5,786 nucleotides of DNA. Origin: Candidatus Delongbacteria bacterium (GTDB lineage: Bacteria > UBA4055). A program made the position numbers and the translations under genes. The notes under the pieces are model-generated. The model was not told the origin of the DNA. It saw only the letters and a list, made by a program, of their open reading frames with translations, and did no database searches. This document shows positions 1-5,786 of the stretch, in pieces; position 1 is the stretch's first letter; each line of letters opens with the position of its first letter. The stretch covers positions 1 through 5,786 of the forward strand of contig JAQVNT010000113.1 in NCBI GenBank assembly GCA_028702975.1. The letters run 5' to 3'.

Positions 1-58
1 GACAATGCGATTATAATTTATTATATTCTTATCTGAAATAAAGATCAAAGGCGGAAAA
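1..58 (+). other. Leader region or tail of an upstream gene
   Basis: This short AT-rich stretch precedes the first gene. It contains a perfect TATAAT at 12-17, which could be a -10 box, but any -35 element would lie outside or at the edge of the window. Alternatively it is the end of an upstream gene: two plus-strand frames stay open from the window edge and close at TGA 34-36 and TAA 39-41, which would give the same tight spacing as the other junctions. The sequence alone does not separate the two readings. Confidence 0.3.
47..54 (+). promoter_or_regulatory. Ribosome binding site for the TTG start at 59
   Basis: AAAGGCGG lies 4 nt before TTG at 59-61 and is a near-consensus Shine-Dalgarno sequence. 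The frame upstream of 59 runs back to a stop at 14-16 with no ATG, GTG or other TTG, so TTG at 59 is the only reasonable start. It is also the only start that keeps the whole first membrane helix of the transferase. Confidence 0.6.
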
Positions 59-1621
59 TTGGATTCAAAGTATTATAATAAGGTCAATGCGATAACGGTA
101 TCAAGGATAATCCTTACACTTATAGGTGTTCTTCTGATATTCAGCGGAAATATCAAACTGCTGATAATCGCTTATGTCATAATGAGCCTTTCAGAAGTAT
201 CCGACATTGTTGACGGTTATGTTGCTAGAAGGGACAAGCTTGTTACTGATCTCGGAAAGATACTGGACCCTCTTTCGGATTCCATATCCAGATTTTTTTA
301 TTTTTTCGCGCTCGCTTATCACGGACTTTTCCCGATATGGTTCATTGTGTTTTTCTTTTTCAGGGATATCGTGGTCGCTTATGTCAGGATATTCGCTTCC
401 TTTTCAGGTACCGTGATGGGCGCAAGGTTTTCAGGAAAGCTGAAAGGAGGAGTTCAGTTCGGAGGCCAGTATCTGCTTATGTACGCACTGATGATAAATA
501 CCATACAGGACAGCGGGGTCATGCCCGGAAGCTTTTTGATTTACTCGCTACTTACCGGTATTGCACTGAACATCCTCGTCGTCTATATTTTCAAAATTAA
601 AGGAGGGCTCCTTTATACGATAATAGGACTTATGGCTGTCCTTTCGGCTATGATGCTCTCTTTGAACTATATCGATTTTAAAATCAGCTATCTCGTCACA
701 TTCCTGATCTCTTTCCTTGTAATAAGCGTAACTCTGTATTCACTGATAGATTATCTTTTCAGTCTTGCTCCCGGTCATAAAAAAATATATAATTATGTAA
801 GCAGCATACTTATGATAGTGCTTATGTTCTTCATATCGCCTTATTTCCTCGATCTTGTAAAGAATAAGGTTGAAAGCAATGCGGAAGCTATAAACTGGCA
901 GTCTCATGATCTGATAAGCATCGAAAAAAATGACGATCTGAGAATAGCAGGTATAACAAGTACCAATGACAGGATAGTTATAGCAGCCTCCAGAAAAAAT
1001 AAATTATCAAGATTGTATGTTTACGACAGCATAGATAACGACCGTGCAGAGCAATTCTTCTGCGATCTTCCTGAGTATATTTCGAATGTCAAGGATATCG
1101 AGAATATCGGCGATCATATTTATCTTATTGACGACAGTATAAATAAAGTGATCGAAATTGATAAGGACAGCCTGATGATCTCAAAGAAAATTCATATTAC
1201 AAACGAATTTTCAACCGGATTATCCTCCTCTTCCACTCTTGGTGCAGCCGAGTTCAATTCAGTGAAATATCTTTTGATCAACGATTATATTTATTCAGAC
1301 TACCTTTATTTCTGTCCTGTTGCCGATCTAAAAAACAACGCAGATCTTCTTTCTCAGAGCAGTTTCAAGATCAAAAGCGAATTTTATATTAAGAACCTGT
1401 CATCAAAGAGCGGCAGTATTTTTATGATAGCTAATAAGATAGGAAAAGACCTGATATATACAGTTGACATTGAGAAAGCCATATTCAACGGAAGCATACA
1501 AAATGCGATTACCAGAATATTGACGGCTCCTGACAGTGATCTTAAGGGAATAAGTATGGTAAAAGGTAACATTATTTCCTATGGAAGCAGAAGTAAAAAG
1601 ATATTTGTTGAAGTAAAATAG
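59..1621 (+). CDS. CDP-alcohol phosphatidyltransferase (PgsA-like) with C-terminal propeller-like domain
   Basis: This is an integral membrane enzyme predicted to transfer a phosphatidyl group from CDP-diacylglycerol to an alcohol, most likely glycerol-3-phosphate; an inositol-phosphate acceptor is possible. The family signature DxxDGxxARx8GxxxDxxxD is complete at residues 49-74, with D49, D52, G53, A56, R57, G66, D70 and D74 all present. A PgsA-like GKLKxxxQ element follows at 126-133. About six hydrophobic helices make up the core (roughly 13-30, 32-47, 77-90, 91-113, 135-150, 157-178). Three more follow (184-203, 208-232, 246-266), which ordinary PgsA of about 180-200 residues lacks. Residues 270-520 are hydrophilic, with recurring short beta-strand patterns such as GDHIYLIDD (351-359) and SGSIFMIAN (451-459), suggesting a propeller-like fold. 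With nine helices and a cytosolic N-terminus this domain would be periplasmic. The only two cysteines, C335 and C419, lie in it. The transferase assignment is firm; the substrate and the role of the C-terminal domain are inference. The start is TTG. Confidence 0.88.
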   Translation: MDSKYYNKVNAITVSRIILTLIGVLLIFSGNIKLLIIAYVIMSLSEVSDIVDGYVARRDKLVTDLGKILDPLSDSISRFFYFFALAYHGLFPIWFIVFFFFRDIVVAYVRIFASFSGTVMGARFSGKLKGGVQFGGQYLLMYALMINTIQDSGVMPGSFLIYSLLTGIALNILVVYIFKIKGGLLYTIIGLMAVLSAMMLSLNYIDFKISYLVTFLISFLVISVTLYSLIDYLFSLAPGHKKIYNYVSSILMIVLMFFISPYFLDLVKNKVESNAEAINWQSHDLISIEKNDDLRIAGITSTNDRIVIAASRKNKLSRLYVYDSIDNDRAEQFFCDLPEYISNVKDIENIGDHIYLIDDSINKVIEIDKDSLMISKKIHITNEFSTGLSSSSTLGAAEFNSVKYLLINDYIYSDYLYFCPVADLKNNADLLSQSSFKIKSEFYIKNLSSKSGSIFMIANKIGKDLIYTVDIEKAIFNGSIQNAITRILTAPDSDLKGISMVKGNIISYGSRSKKIFVEVK

Positions 1622-1624
1622 TTC

Positions 1625-1630
1625 GGAGTG
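1625..1630 (+). promoter_or_regulatory. Ribosome binding site for the TTG start at 1636
   Basis: GGAGTG lies 5 nt before TTG at 1636-1638, within the 14-nt gap after the first gene. The reading frame upstream reaches a stop at 1609-1611 without any other start codon, so the TTG is needed. It places the catalytic DFDGT motif at residues 9-13, the usual position near the N-terminus for this family. Confidence 0.6.
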
Positions 1631-1635
1631 AAGTT

Positions 1636-2253
1636 TTGAGCGGCAGAATAGTATTCACTGATTTTGACGGTACTTTTATAAAAGGAGATTCTTATTTCAG
1701 ATCGCTTTTATATTTTTCAGGCTATAAGAAGTTTTTCAGATCGCTTCCGGAACTGATCCGTATAGGGTATGAATATTATTCAAATTTCATTACCAGAGAT
1801 GAAGCAAAGAAAAAAAGTTTTGAACTTATATTTAAAGGTATGAGCATTGGTGAGATCGATGAGAAGCTGGAAGATTTCAACAATCAGCTTCACACATTCC
1901 CTAAAGTCAAGTCGAAAATAGACAGTTTCAGAAAACTGGGCTGTAAAATAATAGTAGTAACCGCATCACCGGATATATATATGAGTTATATTTCAAAGAA
2001 ACGCGGTTTTGACGGGTGCATATGCACAGAGACAGAGAAAGATAACGGTATTCTTACAGGCAGGCTTAAAAGAAAGAACTGTAATTATGCAGAAAAAGTT
2101 TTAAGGATTAAAGAGTCCGAATTCTACGATCCTGAGGCCACCATAATATCTTTCGGAAATTCAAGAGGAGATGAAGAAATGTTCAGAATGTCATCAGAGT
2201 TTTATTTTGTTGACAGATCGGGCAGCCTAAAAAAAGGAAAAACGCCATGGTAA
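1636..2253 (+). CDS. HAD-IB family phosphatase, PgpC-like
   Basis: This is a soluble phosphatase of the HAD superfamily, subfamily IB (phosphoserine phosphatase-like, with a helical C1 cap). Motif I is DFDGT at residues 9-13, with nucleophile D9 and acid/base D11. The cap occupies about 16-90. Motif II is VVTASP at 107-112. K154 in the NYAEK segment is the likely motif III lysine. Motif IV is GNSRGDEEMF at 174-183, with D179 as the metal ligand. The 205-residue length is normal. The overall pattern resembles PgpC (YfhB), which dephosphorylates phosphatidylglycerophosphate. It sits 14 nt after a PgsA-like synthase, which would supply exactly that substrate. It also overlaps the heptose kinase gene by 7 nt, so heptose-1,7-bisphosphate 7-phosphatase activity is an alternative, although known GmhB enzymes belong to a different HAD subfamily. 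The phosphatase fold is confident; the substrate is inferred. Confidence 0.85.
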   Translation: MSGRIVFTDFDGTFIKGDSYFRSLLYFSGYKKFFRSLPELIRIGYEYYSNFITRDEAKKKSFELIFKGMSIGEIDEKLEDFNNQLHTFPKVKSKIDSFRKLGCKIIVVTASPDIYMSYISKKRGFDGCICTETEKDNGILTGRLKRKNCNYAEKVLRIKESEFYDPEATIISFGNSRGDEEMFRMSSEFYFVDRSGSLKKGKTPW

Positions 2254-3257
2254 AGATAGATCATGATAAATATGAAGAATATCTGAAAAAAATAAAGAGA
2301 TCAAGAATAGCTGTAATTGGCGACCTGATGCTCGATGTTTATTTTTGGGGCAGAACTGACCGGATATCACCTGAAGCCCCTGTTCCTGTTGTCAGCGTAA
2401 CAGGCGAGGAGATGAAACCCGGCGGCGCGGCGAATGTCAGCCTTAATGTGAAATCATTAGGCGCAAAACCTTATTCATTCGGTGTTATAGGTAACGATAT
2501 GAGCGGATCGTTCTTTATCGACAATTTTAAATTTCACGGACTTAACACGGATAATATTCTTATCGATAAGAAGAGGCCGACGACCGTGAAAACCAGGATA
2601 CTCGCTTTAAACCAGCATGTAGTGAGATTCGATAAGGAAAGTACTCAAGATATTTCCAAAAATACAGAAAAGAAACTCCTTGAATCATTTATCGAAGCAG
2701 CAGATAATATTGATGCTGTAATTTTTCAGGATTACAATAAGGGTGTTCTAACTTCAGGTCTCGTTAAAAACATAATGAGCGTTGCCTCTGAAAAGAAAAT
2801 ACTGACAGCCGTTGATCCAAAGATAAAGAACTTCATCAGCTATAAAGGAGCCGATATTTTCAAACCGAACCTTAAGGAAGCAGAAGAAATATTGAAGAGA
2901 AAGATCAGGACAGACAGCGAGATCGAAAAAGCCGGCATCGACCTTATGGACAAACTCGAACTTAAGCGGCTGGTGATAACTTTGAGCGAGCGAGGAATGG
3001 CAATTTTTAACAGTAATGCCATAATGAATATCATTCCCGCACAATCCGCCAAGATCGCCAATGTATCCGGAGCTGGGGATACGGTGATCTCCACACTTGT
3101 TGCATTCATCTGCGGCGGAGCCTCTTTTGAAGAAGCCTGTACCATCGCGAACTTCGCCGCGTCTATAGTTGTTGAAGACGTAAGTATAATTCCTGTCGAA
3201 CCCTCGCAGCTTAAAATAAGACTGGAGAAATCAGGAATAATCCAAAAAAGGAAATAG
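2247..3257 (+). CDS. rfaE1: D-glycero-beta-D-manno-heptose-7-phosphate kinase (HldA / RfaE domain I)
   Basis: This cytosolic PfkB/ribokinase-family kinase phosphorylates heptose-7-phosphate at C1 in ADP-heptose synthesis. Diagnostic segments are GDLMLDVYFWG (25-35), RISPEAPVPVV (39-49) and PGGAANVSLNVKSLGA (58-73, PfkB signature 1). DYNKGVL (162-168), VDPK (189-192), KPNLKEAEE (206-214) and VSGAGDT (273-279) follow, the last being PfkB signature 2 with catalytic base D278. The 336-residue length fits the free-standing kinase half of bifunctional HldE, whose second half is encoded by the next gene. The ATG at 2247 lies inside the end of the phosphatase gene and has AAGGA at 2234-2238, 8 nt upstream, suggesting coupled translation. 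The segment after the nucleotide site (VVEDVSIIPVEPSQL, 308-322) departs from the K-x-GT-type sequence usual there, so monovalent-cation or nucleotide contacts may differ. Confidence 0.92.
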   Translation: MVKIDHDKYEEYLKKIKRSRIAVIGDLMLDVYFWGRTDRISPEAPVPVVSVTGEEMKPGGAANVSLNVKSLGAKPYSFGVIGNDMSGSFFIDNFKFHGLNTDNILIDKKRPTTVKTRILALNQHVVRFDKESTQDISKNTEKKLLESFIEAADNIDAVIFQDYNKGVLTSGLVKNIMSVASEKKILTAVDPKIKNFISYKGADIFKPNLKEAEEILKRKIRTDSEIEKAGIDLMDKLELKRLVITLSERGMAIFNSNAIMNIIPAQSAKIANVSGAGDTVISTLVAFICGGASFEEACTIANFAASIVVEDVSIIPVEPSQLKIRLEKSGIIQKRK

Positions 3258-3749
3258 ATGACCCTGTCCATAGAAGATTTGATAAAGGAAGTAAAGAATC
3301 TAAAAGATGCAGGCAAGAAAATCGTATTTACGAATGGAGTTTTTGATATCCTTCACAGGGGGCACGCGGAGTACCTTAATAAAGCTGCACATTCCGGTGA
3401 TGTGCTCATTGTTGGAATCAACAGCGATCTGTCCGTAAAAAGACTGAAGGGCGAGAACCGGCCTGTGAATATTGAGGATGACAGGGCCTTTTTAGTTGAT
3501 TCTCTTAAAGCTGTTGAATTTACAGTAATATTCTCCGCAGATACGCCTTACGAACTTATAGCAGATATAGCCCCTGATGTTTTGATAAAAGGAGGCGATT
3601 ATGACCCTGAAGAAACTGATCCGGACAGCAAAAAATATATAGTAGGCTCAGATTTAGTAAAGAGGGCGGGAGGCACAGTTGCAGTAATACCACTTGTCCC
3701 TTCAAGATCAACAACTTTAACACTGAAAAAAATCAAGGATTTAAAATGA
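3258..3749 (+). CDS. rfaE2: Heptose-1-phosphate adenylyltransferase (HldC / RfaE domain II)
   Basis: This cytosolic cytidylyltransferase-like enzyme transfers AMP from ATP to heptose-1-phosphate, giving ADP-heptose. The fold's signature TNGVFDILHRGHAEYL (25-40) contains the nucleotide-binding HxGH motif at 33-36. GINSDLSVKRLKGENRPV (53-70) and IAPDVLIKGGDY (104-115) are highly characteristic of RfaE2, and STT at 151-153 matches the C-terminal STT motif. The 163-residue length is usual for free-standing versions. The ATG directly follows the kinase stop with no gap and has AAGGA at 3248-3252. Two deviations are visible: NGCFD, common in the family, is NGVFD here, and the stretch after KGGDY (116-127) appears several residues longer than in the compact versions I recall. 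Neither touches HxGH, so the enzyme should be active. Confidence 0.93.
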   Translation: MTLSIEDLIKEVKNLKDAGKKIVFTNGVFDILHRGHAEYLNKAAHSGDVLIVGINSDLSVKRLKGENRPVNIEDDRAFLVDSLKAVEFTVIFSADTPYELIADIAPDVLIKGGDYDPEETDPDSKKYIVGSDLVKRAGGTVAVIPLVPSRSTTLTLKKIKDLK

Positions 3750-5251
3750 GCCTGCACGACGAAATTATCAAAGTTGCACTTAATTTTAAGAATCGAACAG
3801 CAGTTATAGACAGCGCGACAGGACAAAACTATTCTTACAAAAAACTACTCATATCATCATTCATTTTCCGAGATATTATTATCGGTTACGAGGATGAATT
3901 TGTCGGGCTTATGATGCCTATGTCAGGCGGAGCATTCATAAGCCTTCTGGCAGTTCTGATGTCCGGGAAAATTCCCGTGATGATAAATTATTCTACAGGT
4001 GCTGAGAATAACATAGCTTACGCAAGAAGAAGATGCGGATTTAAAACAATTATCACTTCAAGGAAACTTTGCGACAGGCTTGGAGTAAATGAAGACGAAC
4101 ATATGATATTTGCTGAAGATATTGTAGCTTCACTTACTGCTCTTCAAAAGATCAAAGCCCTTATTAAGTATTTTACGCCGTTCAGGTTCTCTTCGAAGAA
4201 AGGCCCGGATGATATCGCCGTGCTTCTTTTCACTACAGGAAGCGAGAAAGAACCCAAAGCCGTAATGCTGACTCATGACAATATTATGTCAAATATTGAA
4301 TCTTTAAGAAAATTATTTTATTTTGGTTCGGAAGATACATTCACAGGCGTGCTTCCTCTTTTTCACATCTACGGCTTGACAACTTCCTTCTTTCTTCCGC
4401 TGCTGTCCGGTTCCGCTGTAAATACATTCGCAAATCCTCTCGAATATAAATTCGTAGCGGATGGGATAAAGAAGAACGGCAATACTATAATTACGGCTAC
4501 CCCGACCTTTTTGAGAGGATACTGCCAGAAATCCGAACCCGGAGATTTTAAAACACTTAGAATTATCATGGCGGGCGGCGACAAACTGACCATCAATATA
4601 AAAAACAGTTATAAATCCAAGCACGGTGCAGATGTTCTTGAAGGTTACGGCACAACCGAAACGAGTCCGGTGATTTCCGTCAACACATTCGAAAAAAATA
4701 AATTCGGCAGCATCGGCCAGCCTCTTCCGGGCGTTGATGTGAAAATAATCGATATAGATACCGAACAGGAACTTCCGAGAGGTCAGGAGGGTAAGATATA
4801 TGTTAAGGGAAGACTCGTAATGAAAGGCTATTTCGGCGACATGGAAGAGACATCCCTTCACATACACAACAACTGGTATGACACGGGGGATATCGGATTG
4901 ATCGACGGCGAAGGTTATCTTTGGCATAAAGGCAGGCTGAAAAGATTCGTGAAGATCGGCGGGGAAATGGTTTCTTTGACCGCGATCGAGAATGCAGTTG
5001 AAAAATACATCGGAGAAGAATTCCAGTGCTGTGCCGTTGAGATACCCCATATAACAAAAGGTGCCGACATAATAGTAGCCGTAACTAAGGACATAAGTGA
5101 TACTGAGATGAAGAAGAATCTTGGAAAAGAACTTCCCCCGATCTCAATACCGAAGAAATTTATATATTTCGATGAACTTCCTTTAATGGGAAACGGGAAG
5201 GTGAATTTTAGAGCTGTTGAAGATTTGTGCAGGAACAGGATGAACCCTTGA
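3746..5251 (+). CDS. AMP-binding acyl-ACP/acyl-CoA synthetase, Aas-like synthetase domain
   Basis: This ANL-superfamily adenylate-forming enzyme is expected to activate a fatty or related carboxylic acid with ATP and load it onto acyl carrier protein or CoA. Visible motifs in order are the phosphate loop LLFTTGSEKEPKAVMLTH (160-177), LPLFHIYGLT (203-212), TPTFLRGY (252-259), YGTTETSP (301-308), the hinge-side YDTGD (378-382) and GRLKRFVKIGGEMVSL (396-411). The catalytic lysine is K485 in GNGKVN (482-487). The KIGGEMVSL run and the loop with Ser-Glu in place of the usual Ser/Thr-Thr-Gly point to the acyl-ACP synthetase half of Aas. The 501-residue length is a complete synthetase without the PlsC-type acyltransferase domain that precedes it in Aas. 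In the phosphate loop, A172 replaces the usual glycine after the lysine. The ATG overlaps the upstream stop (ATGA, 3746-3749) with AAGGA at 3735-3739. The family is firm; acyl substrate and carrier are not determined. Confidence 0.88.
   Translation: MSLHDEIIKVALNFKNRTAVIDSATGQNYSYKKLLISSFIFRDIIIGYEDEFVGLMMPMSGGAFISLLAVLMSGKIPVMINYSTGAENNIAYARRRCGFKTIITSRKLCDRLGVNEDEHMIFAEDIVASLTALQKIKALIKYFTPFRFSSKKGPDDIAVLLFTTGSEKEPKAVMLTHDNIMSNIESLRKLFYFGSEDTFTGVLPLFHIYGLTTSFFLPLLSGSAVNTFANPLEYKFVADGIKKNGNTIITATPTFLRGYCQKSEPGDFKTLRIIMAGGDKLTINIKNSYKSKHGADVLEGYGTTETSPVISVNTFEKNKFGSIGQPLPGVDVKIIDIDTEQELPRGQEGKIYVKGRLVMKGYFGDMEETSLHIHNNWYDTGDIGLIDGEGYLWHKGRLKRFVKIGGEMVSLTAIENAVEKYIGEEFQCCAVEIPHITKGADIIVAVTKDISDTEMKKNLGKELPPISIPKKFIYFDELPLMGNGKVNFRAVEDLCRNRMNP
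5237..5240 (+). promoter_or_regulatory. Ribosome binding site for the TTG start at 5248
   Basis: AGGA lies 7 nt before TTG at 5248-5250, inside the last codons of the synthetase gene. The TTG overlaps the upstream TGA (TTGA, 5248-5251), the TTG version of the common ATGA coupling arrangement. This start yields a complete lipoprotein signal peptide with a positively charged beginning. Confidence 0.55.
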
Positions 5252-5786
5252 AAAAGAATCTGCGTACATATTTTCTGCTTATCGGGATATTGATCTTTTC
5301 CGGTTGCGCTTATTACAATATGTATTTCAACGCAAAGGAAAGCTATAACGCTGCAGAAAAGAAGCGAATTGAAAAAAATATCACCGACAAGGCTCTATAT
5401 GAGAACAGTATTAAAGAGCTTTCGAAAATACTGGAGTTCTATCCTGAAAGCAAGTGGGTCGATGATGCACTTCTGATGATGGGACTGTGCTACATGAGGC
5501 AGGATGATAATTATAAGGCAAGAAAGAAGTTCATTGAGCTGTTGACGAATTACCCGGGATCTGATCTTTCAGATCAGGCTAAAGTACATCTCGCTGAAGT
5601 TGAGATAGCCTTAAAGAATTATGATGAAGCAGGGAAACTTATGGAGAGTATCAGCGCGGATGATATCGATATAGAACCTTATAAAATACTTAAACTAACT
5701 GCTGAAATGAGCCTGTCGCAGGGAGACAGCGTAAAAGCTCTGGAAAATCTGCTTAGATCCGCGGACAAGGCCGAGACAGACATCGA
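5248..5786 (+). CDS. TPR-like outer-membrane lipoprotein, BamD-like (3' end outside the window)
   Basis: The frame is open from TTG 5248 to the window edge, giving 179 codons with no stop. The product starts MKKNLRTYF and has a hydrophobic stretch to residue 19. IFSGC at 16-20 is a lipobox with C20 as the lipidated cysteine; phenylalanine at -3 is less usual than leucine. The mature protein begins CAYYNMYFNAKESYNAAEKK, followed by helical pairs of TPR/BamD type, for example around 50-70 (SIKELSKILEFYPESKW) and 85-105 (KARKKFIELLTNYPGSD), each ending in the Tyr-Pro-x-Ser turn typical of BamD/YbgF-like repeats. It could be a BamD-like assembly factor or one of the larger TPR lipoproteins common in FCB bacteria; total length would help decide. 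An A at +2 does not suggest inner-membrane retention, so the outer membrane is likely. Confidence 0.8.
   Translation, partial: MKKNLRTYFLLIGILIFSGCAYYNMYFNAKESYNAAEKKRIEKNITDKALYENSIKELSKILEFYPESKWVDDALLMMGLCYMRQDDNYKARKKFIELLTNYPGSDLSDQAKVHLAEVEIALKNYDEAGKLMESISADDIDIEPYKILKLTAEMSLSQGDSVKALENLLRSADKAETDI

Noticed and set aside
12..17. Perfect TATAAT as a firm operon promoter
   Set aside because: No -35 element can be seen because the window begins just upstream, and such hexamers are frequent in AT-rich DNA. The stretch may also be the end of an upstream gene, so it is only noted in the leader entry.
1622..1635. Possible terminator or promoter between the first two genes
   Set aside because: The 14-nt gap contains only the ribosome binding site and has no room for a hairpin with a T-run or for a promoter.
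2840..3316. Open frame of 158 codons on the minus strand
   Set aside because: It is antisense to the heptose kinase and the start of the adenylyltransferase. Its Ser/Ile-rich translation has no motif, and no ribosome binding site supports it.
4313..5050. Open frame of 245 codons on the minus strand
   Set aside because: It lies wholly antisense to the acyl-ACP synthetase, whose motifs run through the same bases. Its translation shows no recognisable domain and is rich in Phe, Cys and His as expected of a reverse-complement shadow.
1..5786. Mobile element, CRISPR array, defence system or RNA gene
   Set aside because: No repeat array, terminal inverted repeats, transposase or integrase motif, tRNA-like or rRNA sequence was seen. 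Coding sequence covers nearly the whole window and base composition looks even.

Overview
The window holds six tightly packed genes, all on the plus strand, and reads as one envelope-biogenesis operon from a Gram-negative bacterium. Three things suggest this: an ADP-heptose pathway (an LPS inner-core or related heptose glycan precursor), a predicted lipoprotein with TPR-like repeats, and polytopic lipid-head-group enzymology. AT-rich codon use (many ATA, AGA and AAA codons), frequent TTG starts, and the opening residues of the last protein (Cys-Ala-Tyr-Tyr-Asn followed by an Asn-Ala-Lys segment) recall FCB-group lineages such as Marinimicrobia, Cloacimonadota, Delongbacteria or Ignavibacteria. 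That placement is an impression from memory and no search was run.

Layout. Positions 1-58 are leader sequence or the tail of an upstream gene. At 59-1621 lies a CDP-alcohol phosphatidyltransferase (PgsA-like) with extra membrane helices and a C-terminal beta-rich domain of about 250 residues that ordinary PgsA lacks. At 1636-2253 lies a HAD-IB phosphatase resembling PgpC. At 2247-3257 and 3258-3749 lie the kinase and the nucleotidyltransferase of ADP-heptose synthesis as separate proteins (split HldE). At 3746-5251 lies an adenylate-forming enzyme closest to the acyl-ACP synthetase half of Aas. At 5248-5786 lies a lipoprotein with TPR-like helices, cut by the window edge. Gaps are 14 nt, -7, 0, -4 and -4 nt, with no visible internal terminator or promoter, so co-transcription and translational coupling are likely.

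How they may work together. The first two genes look like a phospholipid head-group synthase followed by its phosphatase (phosphatidylglycerophosphate to phosphatidylglycerol is the best-known version). The next two convert heptose-7-phosphate towards ADP-heptose. The step between them, removal of the 7-phosphate (normally GmhB), is not encoded by any recognisable GmhB here. The overlapping HAD phosphatase could serve either pathway. The acyl-ACP synthetase would feed acyl chains to phospholipid or lipid A, and the lipoprotein would act at the outer membrane or in the periplasm.

The most unusual item is the fusion of a lipid synthase to a predicted periplasmic, propeller-like domain. The rest is recognisable envelope metabolism in a somewhat unusual grouping. 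I see no mobile element, CRISPR array, tRNA, rRNA or defence system.
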